Positions 17,920 through 28,102 are shown, counted from the stretch's first letter. The stretch: DNA of 64,000 nucleotides from Chromatiales bacterium (GCA_028280505.1 JANQLO010000079.1:24939-88938), one strand, 5' to 3'. A program made the numbers and translations. The notes: generated by a model from the letters alone, not told the origin.

Positions 17920-20900
17920 CTAGTTATTCGTGTCGGTCGGGCTTGCATAATGTGCTCGAAACGCCGCCAGGGTCTCACGCATAACGGTGGCCGTCTGCTC
18001 ACCCAGTGCTTCGGCAGCATGTCGATTTCCTTGGCGGCACGCGAGTTCGATATCTTGAGCAAGCAACTGCAATCTAACCGCGCCGAAGGTACCAGCACAA
18101 CTCTTGAGTGTATGAGCCTGATCCTGCAGAATGTCCGTGGTGGCTTCGTCCAGGTCATGTCTTAACTGCTCGACGCGTTCGTTCGCCTCGGCCAGAAACA
18201 TCTCCACCATGCCATGCACCGCATCCTGACCGACGTCTGCACCCATTTGCTCGATGATCCGCATATTCAGCAATGGCTGCTCGCCGACCGGAACGCTCAC
18301 GGGATTGGCGGACCGGCTTGCCGGTTCATCCACATCAGGCGTATCGCTACGTAAATGACGTGCGATGGTATCGAGTAGATACTGCCGACTGACAGGCTTG
18401 GTAACAAAATCGTCCATACCCGCGGCAATGCACCGCTCGCGGTCTTCCTTGAAAACATTCGCAGTCATCGCGACGATTGGAATTTCATCCCCGCCCGGCT
18501 GCTTGCGTATCGCCATGGTGGCACCCAATCCATCGAGATTCGGCATGCGCAGATCCATCAAAATCAGATCATACCGACCGATCTCGAATGCCGCGACGGC
18601 CTCTTTACCGTCATTGACCACTTCGACGTCGTAGCCGGCATGTTCAAGCATGCCCGTCGCCACCAACTGATTGGCAGCGCTGTCCTCGGCAAGCAAAATG
18701 TGCTTGCCCGCACCCGGCAGTTCTCGCGCGTCTTCGCCCAAAGCCTCTCCGACGGTCCGGTTACTTTGAGCAGGGCGGGTGGACAGGGCTCCAACGACCT
18801 GCTCGATCATCAACGGCATCAGTAGCAGATCATCATAGAGCCCGGAGGCCGTTCGATCCATATTTCCCGTGTCTTCGGTCGCTGCGAGCAACAACATCCG
18901 CGGCACACCCATAGATCGCGCCAACTGCCCGAGTGCATCCACATCCACCGGCGTCAGCAGACCGTTGACCAGTAGTACATCGACGCCTTCGGACAGCAAA
19001 GGCACCGCAGCCACCGGTGAATCGGCCTCCCGGACGCTCAACCGGGGACCATGGCGTCGCAGCAAATCACCTAACGCGGCGGGCAACGCGACTGTCAACA
19101 GTCGACAGGACGCCACGTCAGGCACCACGGATACCGCGAACTTCCGACTCCTCGATTTGGCGAACTCGAGGTCGATCATGAAACGGCTACCCGTCCCCGG
19201 TTCGCTGTCGATCTTGATCCCGCCACCCATAAGCTTGACCAGTCCATGGCAAATCGACAGACCAAGCCCAGTACCACCAAAACGTGTGGAGTCCGAGCTG
19301 TCGACCTGCTGGAACTCGTTGAACAAGCTGGCTTTGAGCTGAGCCGGTACACCGATACCCGTATCGGCGACCGTAAAACGCAAACTTACACGATCGGCTG
19401 TTTCACGAGTCTGCTCCACCTGAAGCGACACCGCACCATGATCGGTAAACTTGATGGCATTATCCAGCAAATTGCCCAGAATCTGCCGCAAGCGCATCGG
19501 GTCGCCATTCAGATAGGGAAACACCTTATGGTCGATCGCACCCACGACGGGCAACGCCTTGTCCCGCGCTTTGTAGGCAACCAGGTCCATGATCTCGGCC
19601 AACACGTTATGGAGATCGAAATCATTGGCCTCCAGCCCCATCTGGGCCGCCTCGATCTTGGAAAAATCCAGTATGTCATTAATCAAACTGAGCAATGTCT
19701 TGCCTGAGGCATGTGCAGTCTGTGCGTACAAACGCTGATGTTGGTTCAAATCATGATCGAGCAGTAGATCCAAAGACCCGAGTACCGCATTCAAAGGAGA
19801 ACGAATCTCGTGGCTCATATGTGCGAGAAAACGCGATTTCGCCTCCGACGCCACTTCCGCATTGCGTTTTGCATCGATCAGTGCCTGCTCAGCCTCGCGA
19901 CGCTCACGGATATCACGGATAAAGGCGGTGAAAAACACTTCTCCCTCGACATCAATCGCCTGCACCGTGATCTCCACGGGGAAGACCTCACCGCTGCGGT
20001 GCAAAGCCTCAACCTCGACTCGATTACCTAGGACAGGACACTGTTTTGACTCGAAGTAGGTCCGCATGCCTTCTGCATGCCGAGCGCGCAAATGAGGTGG
20101 GATGATTAACTCGGGCATCAGTTGACCGACCGCTTCTCGACGCGAGTAACCAAAGATCCGCTCGGCAACCGGACTGAACTCGACAATACGGTTTTCCGTA
20201 TCGATGGTCACCAAGGCATCGAGGTTCGCCGCGACCACGGCAGTCTTGAGCAACTCGCTCCTGCGCGCCGCCGCTTCGGCACGACGCTGTTCACTCAGAT
20301 CACGTACCAAACCGACGAAGAGGCGTTGATTTTCTATCTGCATCTCCGAAACAGACAGTTCTACGGGGAAGGTACCCCCGTCTTTGCGTAAGCCGTCCAC
20401 GTGGCGACCACAACTCATCATGGGAACTTCGCCGGGCCGCGGATGCTGCGGAAAAAAAACACCCTTTTCAGCCGCTCGCCCACAACTTATCAAACCTGCG
20501 ACATCATGACCGATCAGTTCCTCGCGACGGTAACCGAACAATGCGGCACCGGCAGGATTGATATCCTCAATCACGCCGCGCTCATCTACGGTAATGAAGC
20601 CGCTAACCGCGGTATCCAGTATGGCGCTCAAACGCAGCTCTTTTTCCGAAAGCCGTCTTGCCAACGCTTCACTGTCACGTACGCTGCGCGTCATCTCCCG
20701 CTGCAGATCGACGAGGCGGCTCGACATGCTGTTGAACGCCACTGCCGCATCGGCCAATTCATCACGCCCGTCGATTATCACTCGAGTCCCGAAAGTCCCC
20801 GCACTGATCTCTCGCGAGGCTTGTGCCAAACGCTTGAGGCCTCGGGTTAAATAGGTGCCGAGTACATAAGAAAACAAGGCAACCATCACCACCGCAATGG

Positions 20901-21372
20901 CGGCAATACCGATAAGATGGCCACGCGCATCGGCAATCAGGGCGGACACCTCGGCAACCGATAGCCCGAGTTCGACCCTTCCATGCACAGTCCCGTCCTG
21001 TTCTATATCGACACCGATATCAAAAACACCGTCGGTTGTCGACTCAAGCGCTTGATCTGCCACGAAGGGTCTTCTCAGGGCATCGGTGCTCCCCGCTTTC
21101 ACCAACACATCCTGCGTGTCAAGTATCCGGATGTAACTCACGCCGGGGGACTCGAGAGTACGGTGCACAACGCTTGTGAGACGCACGAGATCGGTCGACA
21201 ACACCGCGTCACGTGTGAGATTCGCCAGCGACTCGGATACAACCTGCGCACGCAGCGCCAATGCCTTCTCATTGGAACGCGAAAGATAGTCCAAGCTACT
21301 CCAGACAAGAAACAACAACAGACAGCCCTGTATCAGGGCGATCCCCAAGATGGTCTTGAGACGAAAGGACAT
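17920..21372 (-). CDS. Hybrid sensor histidine kinase (HAMP-PAS-PAS-HK-REC-Hpt)
   Basis: 1150 aa. The N-terminal helix is at about 8-28, followed by a periplasmic region, a second helix near 150-170 and HAMP. Two PAS domains follow (GFITVDERGVIEDINPAGAA and ALVTIDTENRIVEFSP), then HisKA with FLAHMSHEIRSPLNAVLGS and an HATPase with GTGLGLSICHGLV. Next is a degenerate receiver-like segment lacking the usual Asp pocket, a canonical receiver (LILMDLRMPNLDG, FVTKPVS) and a C-terminal Hpt domain with AHTLKSCAGTFG. This layout supports a full His-Asp-His phosphorelay to the adjacent sigma-54 regulator. The periplasmic partner is probably the PhnD-like protein encoded immediately upstream, as in LuxP-LuxQ systems. 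Confidence 0.92.
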   Translation of the reverse strand: MSFRLKTILGIALIQGCLLLFLVWSSLDYLSRSNEKALALRAQVVSESLANLTRDAVLSTDLVRLTSVVHRTLESPGVSYIRILDTQDVLVKAGSTDALRRPFVADQALESTTDGVFDIGVDIEQDGTVHGRVELGLSVAEVSALIADARGHLIGIAAIAVVMVALFSYVLGTYLTRGLKRLAQASREISAGTFGTRVIIDGRDELADAAVAFNSMSSRLVDLQREMTRSVRDSEALARRLSEKELRLSAILDTAVSGFITVDERGVIEDINPAGAALFGYRREELIGHDVAGLISCGRAAEKGVFFPQHPRPGEVPMMSCGRHVDGLRKDGGTFPVELSVSEMQIENQRLFVGLVRDLSEQRRAEAAARRSELLKTAVVAANLDALVTIDTENRIVEFSPVAERIFGYSRREAVGQLMPELIIPPHLRARHAEGMRTYFESKQCPVLGNRVEVEALHRSGEVFPVEITVQAIDVEGEVFFTAFIRDIRERREAEQALIDAKRNAEVASEAKSRFLAHMSHEIRSPLNAVLGSLDLLLDHDLNQHQRLYAQTAHASGKTLLSLINDILDFSKIEAAQMGLEANDFDLHNVLAEIMDLVAYKARDKALPVVGAIDHKVFPYLNGDPMRLRQILGNLLDNAIKFTDHGAVSLQVEQTRETADRVSLRFTVADTGIGVPAQLKASLFNEFQQVDSSDSTRFGGTGLGLSICHGLVKLMGGGIKIDSEPGTGSRFMIDLEFAKSRSRKFAVSVVPDVASCRLLTVALPAALGDLLRRHGPRLSVREADSPVAAVPLLSEGVDVLLVNGLLTPVDVDALGQLARSMGVPRMLLLAATEDTGNMDRTASGLYDDLLLMPLMIEQVVGALSTRPAQSNRTVGEALGEDARELPGAGKHILLAEDSAANQLVATGMLEHAGYDVEVVNDGKEAVAAFEIGRYDLILMDLRMPNLDGLGATMAIRKQPGGDEIPIVAMTANVFKEDRERCIAAGMDDFVTKPVSRQYLLDTIARHLRSDTPDVDEPASRSANPVSVPVGEQPLLNMRIIEQMGADVGQDAVHGMVEMFLAEANERVEQLRHDLDEATTDILQDQAHTLKSCAGTFGAVRLQLLAQDIELACRQGNRHAAEALGEQTATVMRETLAAFRAHYASPTDTNN

Positions 21373-21381
21373 CCGTCGAGC

Positions 21382-22236
21382 CTACATGTCGGTAAGGCGC
21401 ATACAATCCACCTCCAGGGCTCTGACGTCGTCCCAGTCGGCGTTTTGTGCAACCGTGAAACCGATGAGGTTTAAGTTCTCCAGGACTGGAGCGGCCTGTG
21501 GATCAAGATGCATGCCGGTCAGGGTCGCTTGCACGACATCCAACCAACCCTTCGATACGCGTTCATGCGCGGCGATGGCGTGAGAAGTATAGCTGGGCGT
21601 CACCCACAATACCCGCAGTTCGTTTCGCACCACAGGATCCAGGCCCTGCAAGGTGCGAAACATGCCACCACCCGCCAGCAAACGCCCCGTTGCTACCACG
21701 TGGTACACCGAATCATGTGACGACACATAGTGAACGCCACTACGAATACCCAGTGCAGCGAGATGCGCACGCGGCAACATACTGGCAACGAAAGAGCCCG
21801 GCGCGGGATAGGCCAGCACTTTGCCGTCAAGATCGTTCAGGTCGCGCAAAGGTGAATCTCTGTGGACTACCACTACACCGCGTACACGTTCGTCCGCAGT
21901 GCGTACGACCGCCTGATAACCGTTCTCGCGCTCGTTGTGCAACACGAATTGATAAGGATTCATATAGGCGAAATCGTATTCTCCGGCGGCAAGCCGCCGA
22001 TCGAATGTCGGCAAGTCAGGTGCCGTTTTGAAAACGAATCGATAGCCGGTTCGAGACTCGAGGTAGGCGAGCAGAGGCCCCCAAGTCTGCAACAAATGAC
22101 TTGGCGGTTGCTGTGGCAATACACCGAAGCTGAAAGTCGGCGATTCCGCCGCGGCGGCACCACTTAGCACGATTGCAACAAACGACAAGACAGCGCCACG
22201 ACGCTGTCTGCGCCAGCGAGAAAAACGCCGCGACAC
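21382..22236 (-). CDS. PhnD-like periplasmic phosphate/phosphonate-binding protein
   Basis: 284 aa from a GTG at 22236, which places an Arg-rich n-region and hydrophobic core directly at the N-terminus with cleavage near AAAAES. The frame is open further to a GTG at 22335, but that would bury the signal sequence. FSFGVLPQQPP, LAAGEYDFAYMNPYQFV, VVVHRDSPLRDLNDLDGK and HDSVYHVVATGRL are blocks of the PhnD family of phosphite/phosphonate binding proteins. No ABC permease or ATPase is present. It sits 9 bases upstream of a hybrid kinase, so it more likely presents a ligand to the kinase (as LuxP does for LuxQ) than feeds a transporter. The ligand identity is unknown. Confidence 0.87.
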   Translation of the reverse strand: MSRRFSRWRRQRRGAVLSFVAIVLSGAAAAESPTFSFGVLPQQPPSHLLQTWGPLLAYLESRTGYRFVFKTAPDLPTFDRRLAAGEYDFAYMNPYQFVLHNERENGYQAVVRTADERVRGVVVVHRDSPLRDLNDLDGKVLAYPAPGSFVASMLPRAHLAALGIRSGVHYVSSHDSVYHVVATGRLLAGGGMFRTLQGLDPVVRNELRVLWVTPSYTSHAIAAHERVSKGWLDVVQATLTGMHLDPQAAPVLENLNLIGFTVAQNADWDDVRALEVDCMRLTDM

Positions 22237-22350
22237 CAATCGCCAACCACGCCTCGATATCAACGATACGGGAACACCGGCCGGGGCGTCCGGCCGGTGC
22301 CGTCGATTATTACGATGCTGACGATTCGAGATCACTGAGTTACCGCCACT

Positions 22351-24006
22351 CTAGATGACGAATCGTTTGGCGATGGTTTGAAGATTCGCCGACAAGCTGG
22401 CCAATTCGGCATTGGCAACCGCCGTCTGTGACGCACCCTCCGACGACTGCGCCGACAAATCTCGAATAGACACGACGTTGCGGTTGATTTCCTCGGCCAC
22501 CGAGCCCTGCTCTTCTGCTGCCGTCGCAATCTGGGCATTCATCGACTTGATTTGGCTTACCGCCTGACCGATGTCCTCGAGCGTCTGATCTGCCCGGCGC
22601 ACCCGCTCCAGACTGTTTTGTGCCTTGTTCCGACCCTGCTCCATCGCCTGCGCTGCATCCTTGCTGCCTTGCTGCAGGCCCTCGATCATCTGCTGGATCT
22701 CCTGCGTCGACTCCTGCGTCCGACCCGCCAGCGTTCGCACCTCGTCCGCTACCACGGCAAAACCACGACCCTGCTCGCCCGCACGCGCCGCTTCAATCGC
22801 CGCATTCAATGCCAACAGGTTGGTCTGCTCGGCAATCCCACGGATCACGTCCAATACGGTCCCGATGTTGTCGCTTTCGGTCTCGAGTTGGCGTATCACG
22901 CCCGCCGCATGGTGAACCTCGTTCGCCAGATCCTCTGTCGCCGACAACGCCTGCGCCGCCACCGACCGGCCCTCGCACGCCTTGATATCCGCCTGCGACG
23001 CCGCCTCATCTGCACTGGCCGCGGTACGTGCGACATCCTGCACCGTGCTGGTCATTTCATTCATCGCAGTCGCGACCTGCTCGGTATCCGATTGCTGTGT
23101 GTGTAAACGTGTACTGGTTTCATCGGTAATCACCGAAGTCTGCTCGGCTGCCGCGGCAAGCTGCACCGTGGCGTTGCTCATCTCATGGATGACCTCACGG
23201 AATCCCTCGCCCATGGCATCGAATGCCTTGGCCACCTGACCCAGTTCGTCTTTCGAGTCATAGCCGCAACGCACTGTCAGATCGCCGGCCGCCATCGCAG
23301 ACGACGACTTACGCAGCTTGCCGACCGCCTCACCGATACCGCGAATCGTGACGAAGGCCAACCCGCTAAGCAGCACGATCGCCAGTACGATCAAGCCGAC
23401 CGAGAACTTGAGTACAAAGGCATTGCGTTCGCTTTGCTGCGCATAGTCCTGACGCGCTCGATCCAGCTCATATTCCCGAAGTTTCTCGACCTCTTCATGA
23501 GCCGCCTTGAACAGGGGATTGGTATGCTCCAGCAGCTTGCGAATGGCCACCAGGTATGCGCCGCGTTCCAGTTCCGCACTCACTCCCCGCAAACCTTTCT
23601 CGACAAAAACCGCACGCTTTTGTGCAAAGGCCTCAGCCAAGGCCCGCTCTTCCGGCGACATCGGCGTCTTCATGAATTCCTGCCAAATCGCGGTGATCTC
23701 GGCGATATTTTTCTCAACCGTCTTGGTGTGCATCGTGACGTCGTGCTTGTGCCACGACACTGTCTTGGACTCCGGATCGTGCTGCAGTGCAAACACGAGC
23801 TGACTGCGGTTTTCACGCATCAGTTCGATGATCGTGCTCAACTGCCCGGCGGGAACCAAGCGATGTTCGTAAAACTCTTCCAATGACGTTTCGGCGGTCC
23901 GCATCGAAAACAATCCCAGACCACCGATCGCCAACATCAACACAGCAGAGCACGCCACCAAAAACACCAACCTAGCCTTGATCGTTACTTTGTTCATAAC
24001 CCTCAT
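22351..24006 (-). CDS. Methyl-accepting chemotaxis protein with 4HB sensor
   Basis: 551 aa from the ATG at 24006. Transmembrane helix 1 is at about 10-32 and helix 2 at about 190-212. The periplasmic part between them is an all-helical four-helix-bundle (Tar-like) sensor. HAMP follows, then the signalling hairpin with the invariant tip [20 protein letters not shown] and [20 protein letters not shown]. It should couple to CheA/CheW and control swimming. It is highly similar in sequence to the receptor at 26242-27900, especially in the signalling domain, so the two arose by duplication. It lies just upstream of the PhnD-like gene on the same strand and may be its cotranscribed partner. Confidence 0.93.
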   Translation of the reverse strand: MRVMNKVTIKARLVFLVACSAVLMLAIGGLGLFSMRTAETSLEEFYEHRLVPAGQLSTIIELMRENRSQLVFALQHDPESKTVSWHKHDVTMHTKTVEKNIAEITAIWQEFMKTPMSPEERALAEAFAQKRAVFVEKGLRGVSAELERGAYLVAIRKLLEHTNPLFKAAHEEVEKLREYELDRARQDYAQQSERNAFVLKFSVGLIVLAIVLLSGLAFVTIRGIGEAVGKLRKSSSAMAAGDLTVRCGYDSKDELGQVAKAFDAMGEGFREVIHEMSNATVQLAAAAEQTSVITDETSTRLHTQQSDTEQVATAMNEMTSTVQDVARTAASADEAASQADIKACEGRSVAAQALSATEDLANEVHHAAGVIRQLETESDNIGTVLDVIRGIAEQTNLLALNAAIEAARAGEQGRGFAVVADEVRTLAGRTQESTQEIQQMIEGLQQGSKDAAQAMEQGRNKAQNSLERVRRADQTLEDIGQAVSQIKSMNAQIATAAEEQGSVAEEINRNVVSIRDLSAQSSEGASQTAVANAELASLSANLQTIAKRFVI

Positions 24007-24332
24007 TTTCAATTACCTAAAGCTGTCCAAAACAAAAACTACTCACTCCCTAGCAAAGGCCGGGCCAAAGAAAAAAACACAATACAAACAAGGCTATACA
24101 GAAAACTGCGGGATCACTGGGCAAGCTGGAACACCGTGTCTTGCAATATGCAAAGCAAAACGCCGAGCTTGCTTATCAAGCTGCGGATAGATGCTGCATA
24201 TTGCCAGGCGCCGTTCCCTTGAAGACGCTGAAGTAACAACGAAACCCGTTCCGATTCATCAACTTGCATATCGATGCATGAAGTTGGCACAGATCTCGCG
24301 ATACCTCGGGCAGGAACTTGAGAGACACCACT
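24007..24332. other. Divergent intergenic region between receptor and switch-module genes
   Basis: 326 bases. It is A-rich immediately upstream of the chemoreceptor start (about 24030-24090), which fits a promoter. No ORF with recognisable features and no hairpin terminator were found. Confidence 0.35.
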
Positions 24333-25658
24333 ATGTATGGAACAGCCGACCGAGTGATACCGATGCGGCATACGGACAAACACGGGGAATCGATTGGAAA
24401 CCCGCTTTGGTCGCGCGACACGGTATTGGTGATCGCCACCGATCAGAATCAACGACCTGAGTTGGAACATCTGTTAGACAATGCCGGTTATCGCGTGTTG
24501 TTCTCGGAAGGCCTTCAACAGACGCTCGAGACAATTCAACGCACGGGCACTCAGCTGGTGATCATCGACGCCGGTCAATCGGAAGATGCCGGGCTGGCAC
24601 TTTGCCGAAACCTACGCGACGGCACCATGTACACCCGACCACACGTGATGCTGCTCAGCGATGACCTGGCGGGCCTCGATGTTAATGCCGCGACAAAAGC
24701 CGGCATTGACGATTTCCTGTTTACGCCACTGCACGAAGAAAAGTTGAAGCTGCGTCTGTTGAACGGCATACGTATGCTGCGTCTGCACTACCAGGCCGAA
24801 CACCGCAGTCTGCAATTGGCGGACGCGCTCAATCGCGAGGCCAATACCAAGAAGACCTTACACGACAGCCTACGCGCGGCAGCGAAAGCACAACGTGAAC
24901 TATTAGGTAATGAAAGCAACGCTTTCCCCGAGCTCGAGGTGGCCAGCCTGTTTCTGCCCGCAGGCACGGTCTCCAACGATAGCTACGGCTGCATCAAATT
25001 AGACGACGAGCATCTCGCGTTCTACATGATCGACGCCACGGGAAATGAACTGGCATCGGTCATGCTGGCACACAGCATCGCACGCACGCTCTCACAGTTT
25101 GACAACGGCATCGTATACAAAGCCGGCCACCAGGGCGATCACACCAATGGACGTCGTTTGCCGGCGTACATCGTACCCCCCGACGAGGTTGTGGATACGC
25201 TCAATACCCATTTCGCGGAACAAGATACCGCCATCGGTTACTTCACCATGGTGTATGGCGTAATCAACGCGCGTACAGGCGTCGGCGAGCTCTGCCAGGC
25301 TGGACACCCCCACCCCATCATCGTGTCCGGCAAGAATCGTGTATTGCCGTTCGGGAACGGCGGTTTTTCGGTCGGGCTGGTAAAAGATGCAAGCTACGAC
25401 ACGATCGGTTTCCAGCTCGAGCCGGGCGATCGCCTGTTTGTTTACTCCGACGGCCTCACCGACTGTCGAATCAGAACCAGCCGATGCTTCGGTATCCAAC
25501 GCCTCATCTCTCTTCTGGAAACTACTCGAGGCCTATCGCTGGCCGACGGTCTCGAGCATGTCAACGAACGCCTTGATCGTTGGCGTAAGAAAAAACCGTC
25601 GGGCGACGATATTTCGCTATTGGCAATCGGTCGCCCCAAGACACCTGCATCGTCATGA
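24333..25658 (+). CDS. Receiver-SpoIIE/PP2C phosphatase (RsbU-like)
   Basis: 441 aa from the ATG at 24333; an in-frame TTG at 24318 is possible. Residues about 30-145 form a receiver fold (TQLVIIDAGQSEDAG), but the usual Lys in the FLxKP motif is Thr (FLFTPLHEEKL), so phosphorylation may be atypical. After a helical linker the SpoIIE-type PP2C domain has the metal site in FYMIDATGNELAS, plus LCQAGHPHPIIV, FVYSDGLTD and PSGDDISLLAI. Such enzymes dephosphorylate anti-anti-sigma (RsbV-like) proteins in partner-switching. Its stop overlaps the start of the RsbW-like gene (ATGA), so the two are translationally coupled. Confidence 0.9.
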   Translation: MYGTADRVIPMRHTDKHGESIGNPLWSRDTVLVIATDQNQRPELEHLLDNAGYRVLFSEGLQQTLETIQRTGTQLVIIDAGQSEDAGLALCRNLRDGTMYTRPHVMLLSDDLAGLDVNAATKAGIDDFLFTPLHEEKLKLRLLNGIRMLRLHYQAEHRSLQLADALNREANTKKTLHDSLRAAAKAQRELLGNESNAFPELEVASLFLPAGTVSNDSYGCIKLDDEHLAFYMIDATGNELASVMLAHSIARTLSQFDNGIVYKAGHQGDHTNGRRLPAYIVPPDEVVDTLNTHFAEQDTAIGYFTMVYGVINARTGVGELCQAGHPHPIIVSGKNRVLPFGNGGFSVGLVKDASYDTIGFQLEPGDRLFVYSDGLTDCRIRTSRCFGIQRLISLLETTRGLSLADGLEHVNERLDRWRKKKPSGDDISLLAIGRPKTPASS

Positions 25659-26128
25659 CGGAACTCATTGTCAACATGGCCGGGACGACAGAGGCCATCC
25701 CGGAAACCGCCGATGCTGTCGCCCGATTCGCCTCCGGCATCGGACTCGACACAGAGGCCGCGCGACAGATCAGGGTCGTTTTATCGGAAGCGTTGAACAA
25801 TATTATCGCTTACGCGTTGTTGTTCAACCGGCATCAGCGCATTCAGATCAAATGCCTGGTCGAAAAAGACGTATTGACCATAGACATTCACGATCACGGG
25901 CTTCCGCTCAAAACCTCGTCCGAATACGGCTGCCCCAAGTCCGGCGACCCTTGTCCCGACGGTTGTACCCAATGCGGTCGCGGCTGGCCGATCATTGTGC
26001 ACTGGGCGGACAGCGTCGAGTATCAGCGAAAGGAGGGCCACAATATCCTGACCTTGTACAAAACACTCGCCCCGTCAAAGGCGGACGATCAAAAGCGACC
26101 CTACCGGGGGCACACTGCCCCGGTGTAA
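25655..26128 (+). CDS. RsbW-like serine kinase / anti-sigma factor with Cys-rich insert
   Basis: 157 aa, overlapping the phosphatase gene by four bases. HATPase_c_2 features are present: VVLSEALNNIIAYAL (N box) and IDIHDHGLPL (G1 box). Where the ATP lid is expected there is a cysteine cluster GCPKSGDPCPDGCTQCGRG with spacing C-x6-C-x3-C-x2-C, followed by WPIIVHWADSVEY. Known RsbW/SpoIIAB proteins phosphorylate an anti-anti-sigma partner and bind a sigma factor. No RsbV-like or sigma factor gene is in the window. The four Cys could bind zinc or an iron-sulfur cluster and make the switch redox- or metal-sensitive; that is inference. Confidence 0.85.
   Translation: MTELIVNMAGTTEAIPETADAVARFASGIGLDTEAARQIRVVLSEALNNIIAYALLFNRHQRIQIKCLVEKDVLTIDIHDHGLPLKTSSEYGCPKSGDPCPDGCTQCGRGWPIIVHWADSVEYQRKEGHNILTLYKTLAPSKADDQKRPYRGHTAPV
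26103..26124. terminator. GC-rich hairpin at the end of the RsbW-like gene
   Basis: ACCGGGGGCA pairs with TGCCCCGGT around a three-base loop, with one bulged G. It overlaps the last codons of the CDS and is not followed by a clear T-run on either strand, so it may be only a weak terminator or an mRNA 3' stabiliser. Confidence 0.3.
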
Positions 26129-26166
26129 AACCCGTTGACTCAACCTCTCATCGGAACGGGACATTA

Positions 26167-26240
26167 GGGCACCTCTAACAATTCATGAGCACGCATCTTG
26201 GGCGCTCAAATGCATGCTCTCAGGATTATTAGAGATGCCC
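26167..26240. mobile_element. 74-bp imperfect inverted-repeat element with ATTA duplication
   Basis: The ends GGGCACCTCTAA and TTAGAGATGCCC are inverted. The similarity continues inward for about 30 bases per arm, so the whole element is one fold-back. ATTA occurs directly outside both ends (26163-26166 and 26241-26244), consistent with a 4-bp target duplication. The right copy supplies the TAA stop of the minus-strand chemoreceptor gene. It is too small to code. It could be a mini-MITE mobilised by an IS5-like transposase, or it may simply serve as a bidirectional terminator between the convergent genes. Confidence 0.5.
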
Positions 26241-26241
26241 A

Positions 26242-27900
26242 TTAGATACGGAACCGTTTCGCGATGGTTCGGAGGCTGGCCGAAAGATCGGCCAACTCCG
26301 TACTCGCTACCGCTGTCTGCGCCGCACCCTCCGATGATTGCGCCGACAAGTCCCGAATGGACACGACGTTGCGGTTGATTTCCTCGGCCACCGAGCCCTG
26401 CTCCTCCGCTGCCGTCGCAATCTGCGCGTTCATCGATTTGATTTGGCCCACCGCCTCGCTGATTTCTTCAAGTGCACCATCCGCCCGACGTACCTGTTCC
26501 AAACTGTGTTGCGCCTTGCTCTGGCCCTGCTCCATCGCCTGCGCCGCACTTTTACTACCCTGCTGCAGACCCTCGATCATCCGCTGAATCTCCTGTGTCG
26601 ATTCCTGCGTCCGACCCGCCAGGGTCCTCACCTCGTCCGCAACCACGGCAAATCCACGGCCCTGCTCACCTGCACGCGCCGCTTCGATCGCCGCATTCAA
26701 CGCCAAGAGATTGGTCTGTTCGGCGATCCCACGAATCACGTCCAATACGGTCCCGATGTTGTCGCTTTCACTTTCGAGTCGACGGATCACGTCTGCCGCA
26801 CGATGGACTTCGTTCACCAGGTCCTCAGTCGCCGACAGAGCCTGTGCCGCCACCGAACGACCTTCACCGGCCTTGCCGTCCGCCTGCAATGCGGCCTCGT
26901 CCGCGCTCGCTGCGGTACGTGCCACATCTTGCACGGTGCTGGTCATTTCGTTCATCGCGGTCGCGACCTGCTCGGTCTCCGATTGCTGCGTATGCAACCG
27001 TGTACTGGTTTCATCGGTGATCACCGAGGTCTGCTCGGCCGCCGAGGCAAGCTGGACCGTGGCATTGCTCATCTCGCGGATCGCCTCACGGAATTTTTCG
27101 CGCATGGCGTCGAAGGCCTTGGCCACCTGGCCCAGTTCGTCTTTCGACTCATAGCCACAACGGACCGTCAGATCGCCGGCCGCCATCGCGGCCGAGGCTT
27201 TGTTCAGCTTGCCGACCGCTTCGCCGATGCCGCGGATGGTCACCACGGCCAGCGTGCTCAGCAGACCAATCGCCAAGACGATCAAAGCGATCGATAGACT
27301 ACGTACAAAGGCATTGCGCTCGACCTGTTGGATATAGGCGAGTTGGGCCCGATCGAGCTGGTACTGCCACAGCTTCTCGACCTCTTTGTGAGCCTCTATG
27401 AACAGCGGGTTCGTCATTCCCAGTAAGACACGGATGGCACCCAGGTAGTCCCCTTGCTGGAGTTCGGCACTGACCCCGCGCAGGCCTTTCTCGACGAAAA
27501 CCGCGCGCTTTTTGGCGAAGGCCTCGGCCAGGGCCCGCTCCTCCGGCGATAGTTCGTTCGCCATGTAGACCTGCCAGATCGCGGTGATCTCGGCGATGTT
27601 CTTTTCGACCGTGTTGATGTGCATCGTGACATCGTGCTTGTGCCATGACACCGTTTTGGAGCCCGGTTCGTGCTGCAGTGCGAATACCAGCTGACTACGA
27701 TTCTCACGCATCAGTTCGATGATCCGGCTGAGTTGCCCGGTCGGCACCAATCGCTCTTCGTAGACCGCCTTGAGCGAATCCTCCGCGGCTTGCATCGCAA
27801 ACAGCCCGAGACCGCCGACCACCAGCATCAGCAGTCCCGAAAACGCGACCAGCAAAGTCAGACGAAACTTGATTGTGAGTTTTTGTAGCGGGTTCTTCAT
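26242..27900 (-). CDS. Methyl-accepting chemotaxis protein, paralogue of the 22351 receptor
   Basis: 552 aa from the ATG at 27900, which has GGGGAAGG upstream; the frame is open 69 bases further. Architecture: helix 1 at about 12-33, helical-bundle sensor, helix 2 near 190-212, HAMP, signalling hairpin with [20 protein letters not shown]. It is nearly identical to the receptor at 22351-24006 in the cytoplasmic domain and clearly related in the sensor (both carry [18 protein letters not shown] and [13 protein letters not shown] blocks). Differences cluster in the periplasmic half, suggesting related but distinct ligands. Its stop lies on the ATTA duplication of the 74-bp element. Confidence 0.93.
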   Translation of the reverse strand: MKNPLQKLTIKFRLTLLVAFSGLLMLVVGGLGLFAMQAAEDSLKAVYEERLVPTGQLSRIIELMRENRSQLVFALQHEPGSKTVSWHKHDVTMHINTVEKNIAEITAIWQVYMANELSPEERALAEAFAKKRAVFVEKGLRGVSAELQQGDYLGAIRVLLGMTNPLFIEAHKEVEKLWQYQLDRAQLAYIQQVERNAFVRSLSIALIVLAIGLLSTLAVVTIRGIGEAVGKLNKASAAMAAGDLTVRCGYESKDELGQVAKAFDAMREKFREAIREMSNATVQLASAAEQTSVITDETSTRLHTQQSETEQVATAMNEMTSTVQDVARTAASADEAALQADGKAGEGRSVAAQALSATEDLVNEVHRAADVIRRLESESDNIGTVLDVIRGIAEQTNLLALNAAIEAARAGEQGRGFAVVADEVRTLAGRTQESTQEIQRMIEGLQQGSKSAAQAMEQGQSKAQHSLEQVRRADGALEEISEAVGQIKSMNAQIATAAEEQGSVAEEINRNVVSIRDLSAQSSEGAAQTAVASTELADLSASLRTIAKRFRI

Positions 27901-28102
27901 GTCACCTTCCCCTTGTTCAGTAGATAAGTTGCGGATTCCCGCGCCCGATCCGTAAAGGCTTGGTGCCACGTTCCCGTGAGGCCTCGGCTTTATCGCAGTT
28001 GTTTCTACGACACAAGATCGACCAATGTGGGAACTCCTTTACACATCTAGCGAAAAAAACGCCAAGACATCGGGCTCGGCCATCCATTGCCGAAACATCA
28101 AA

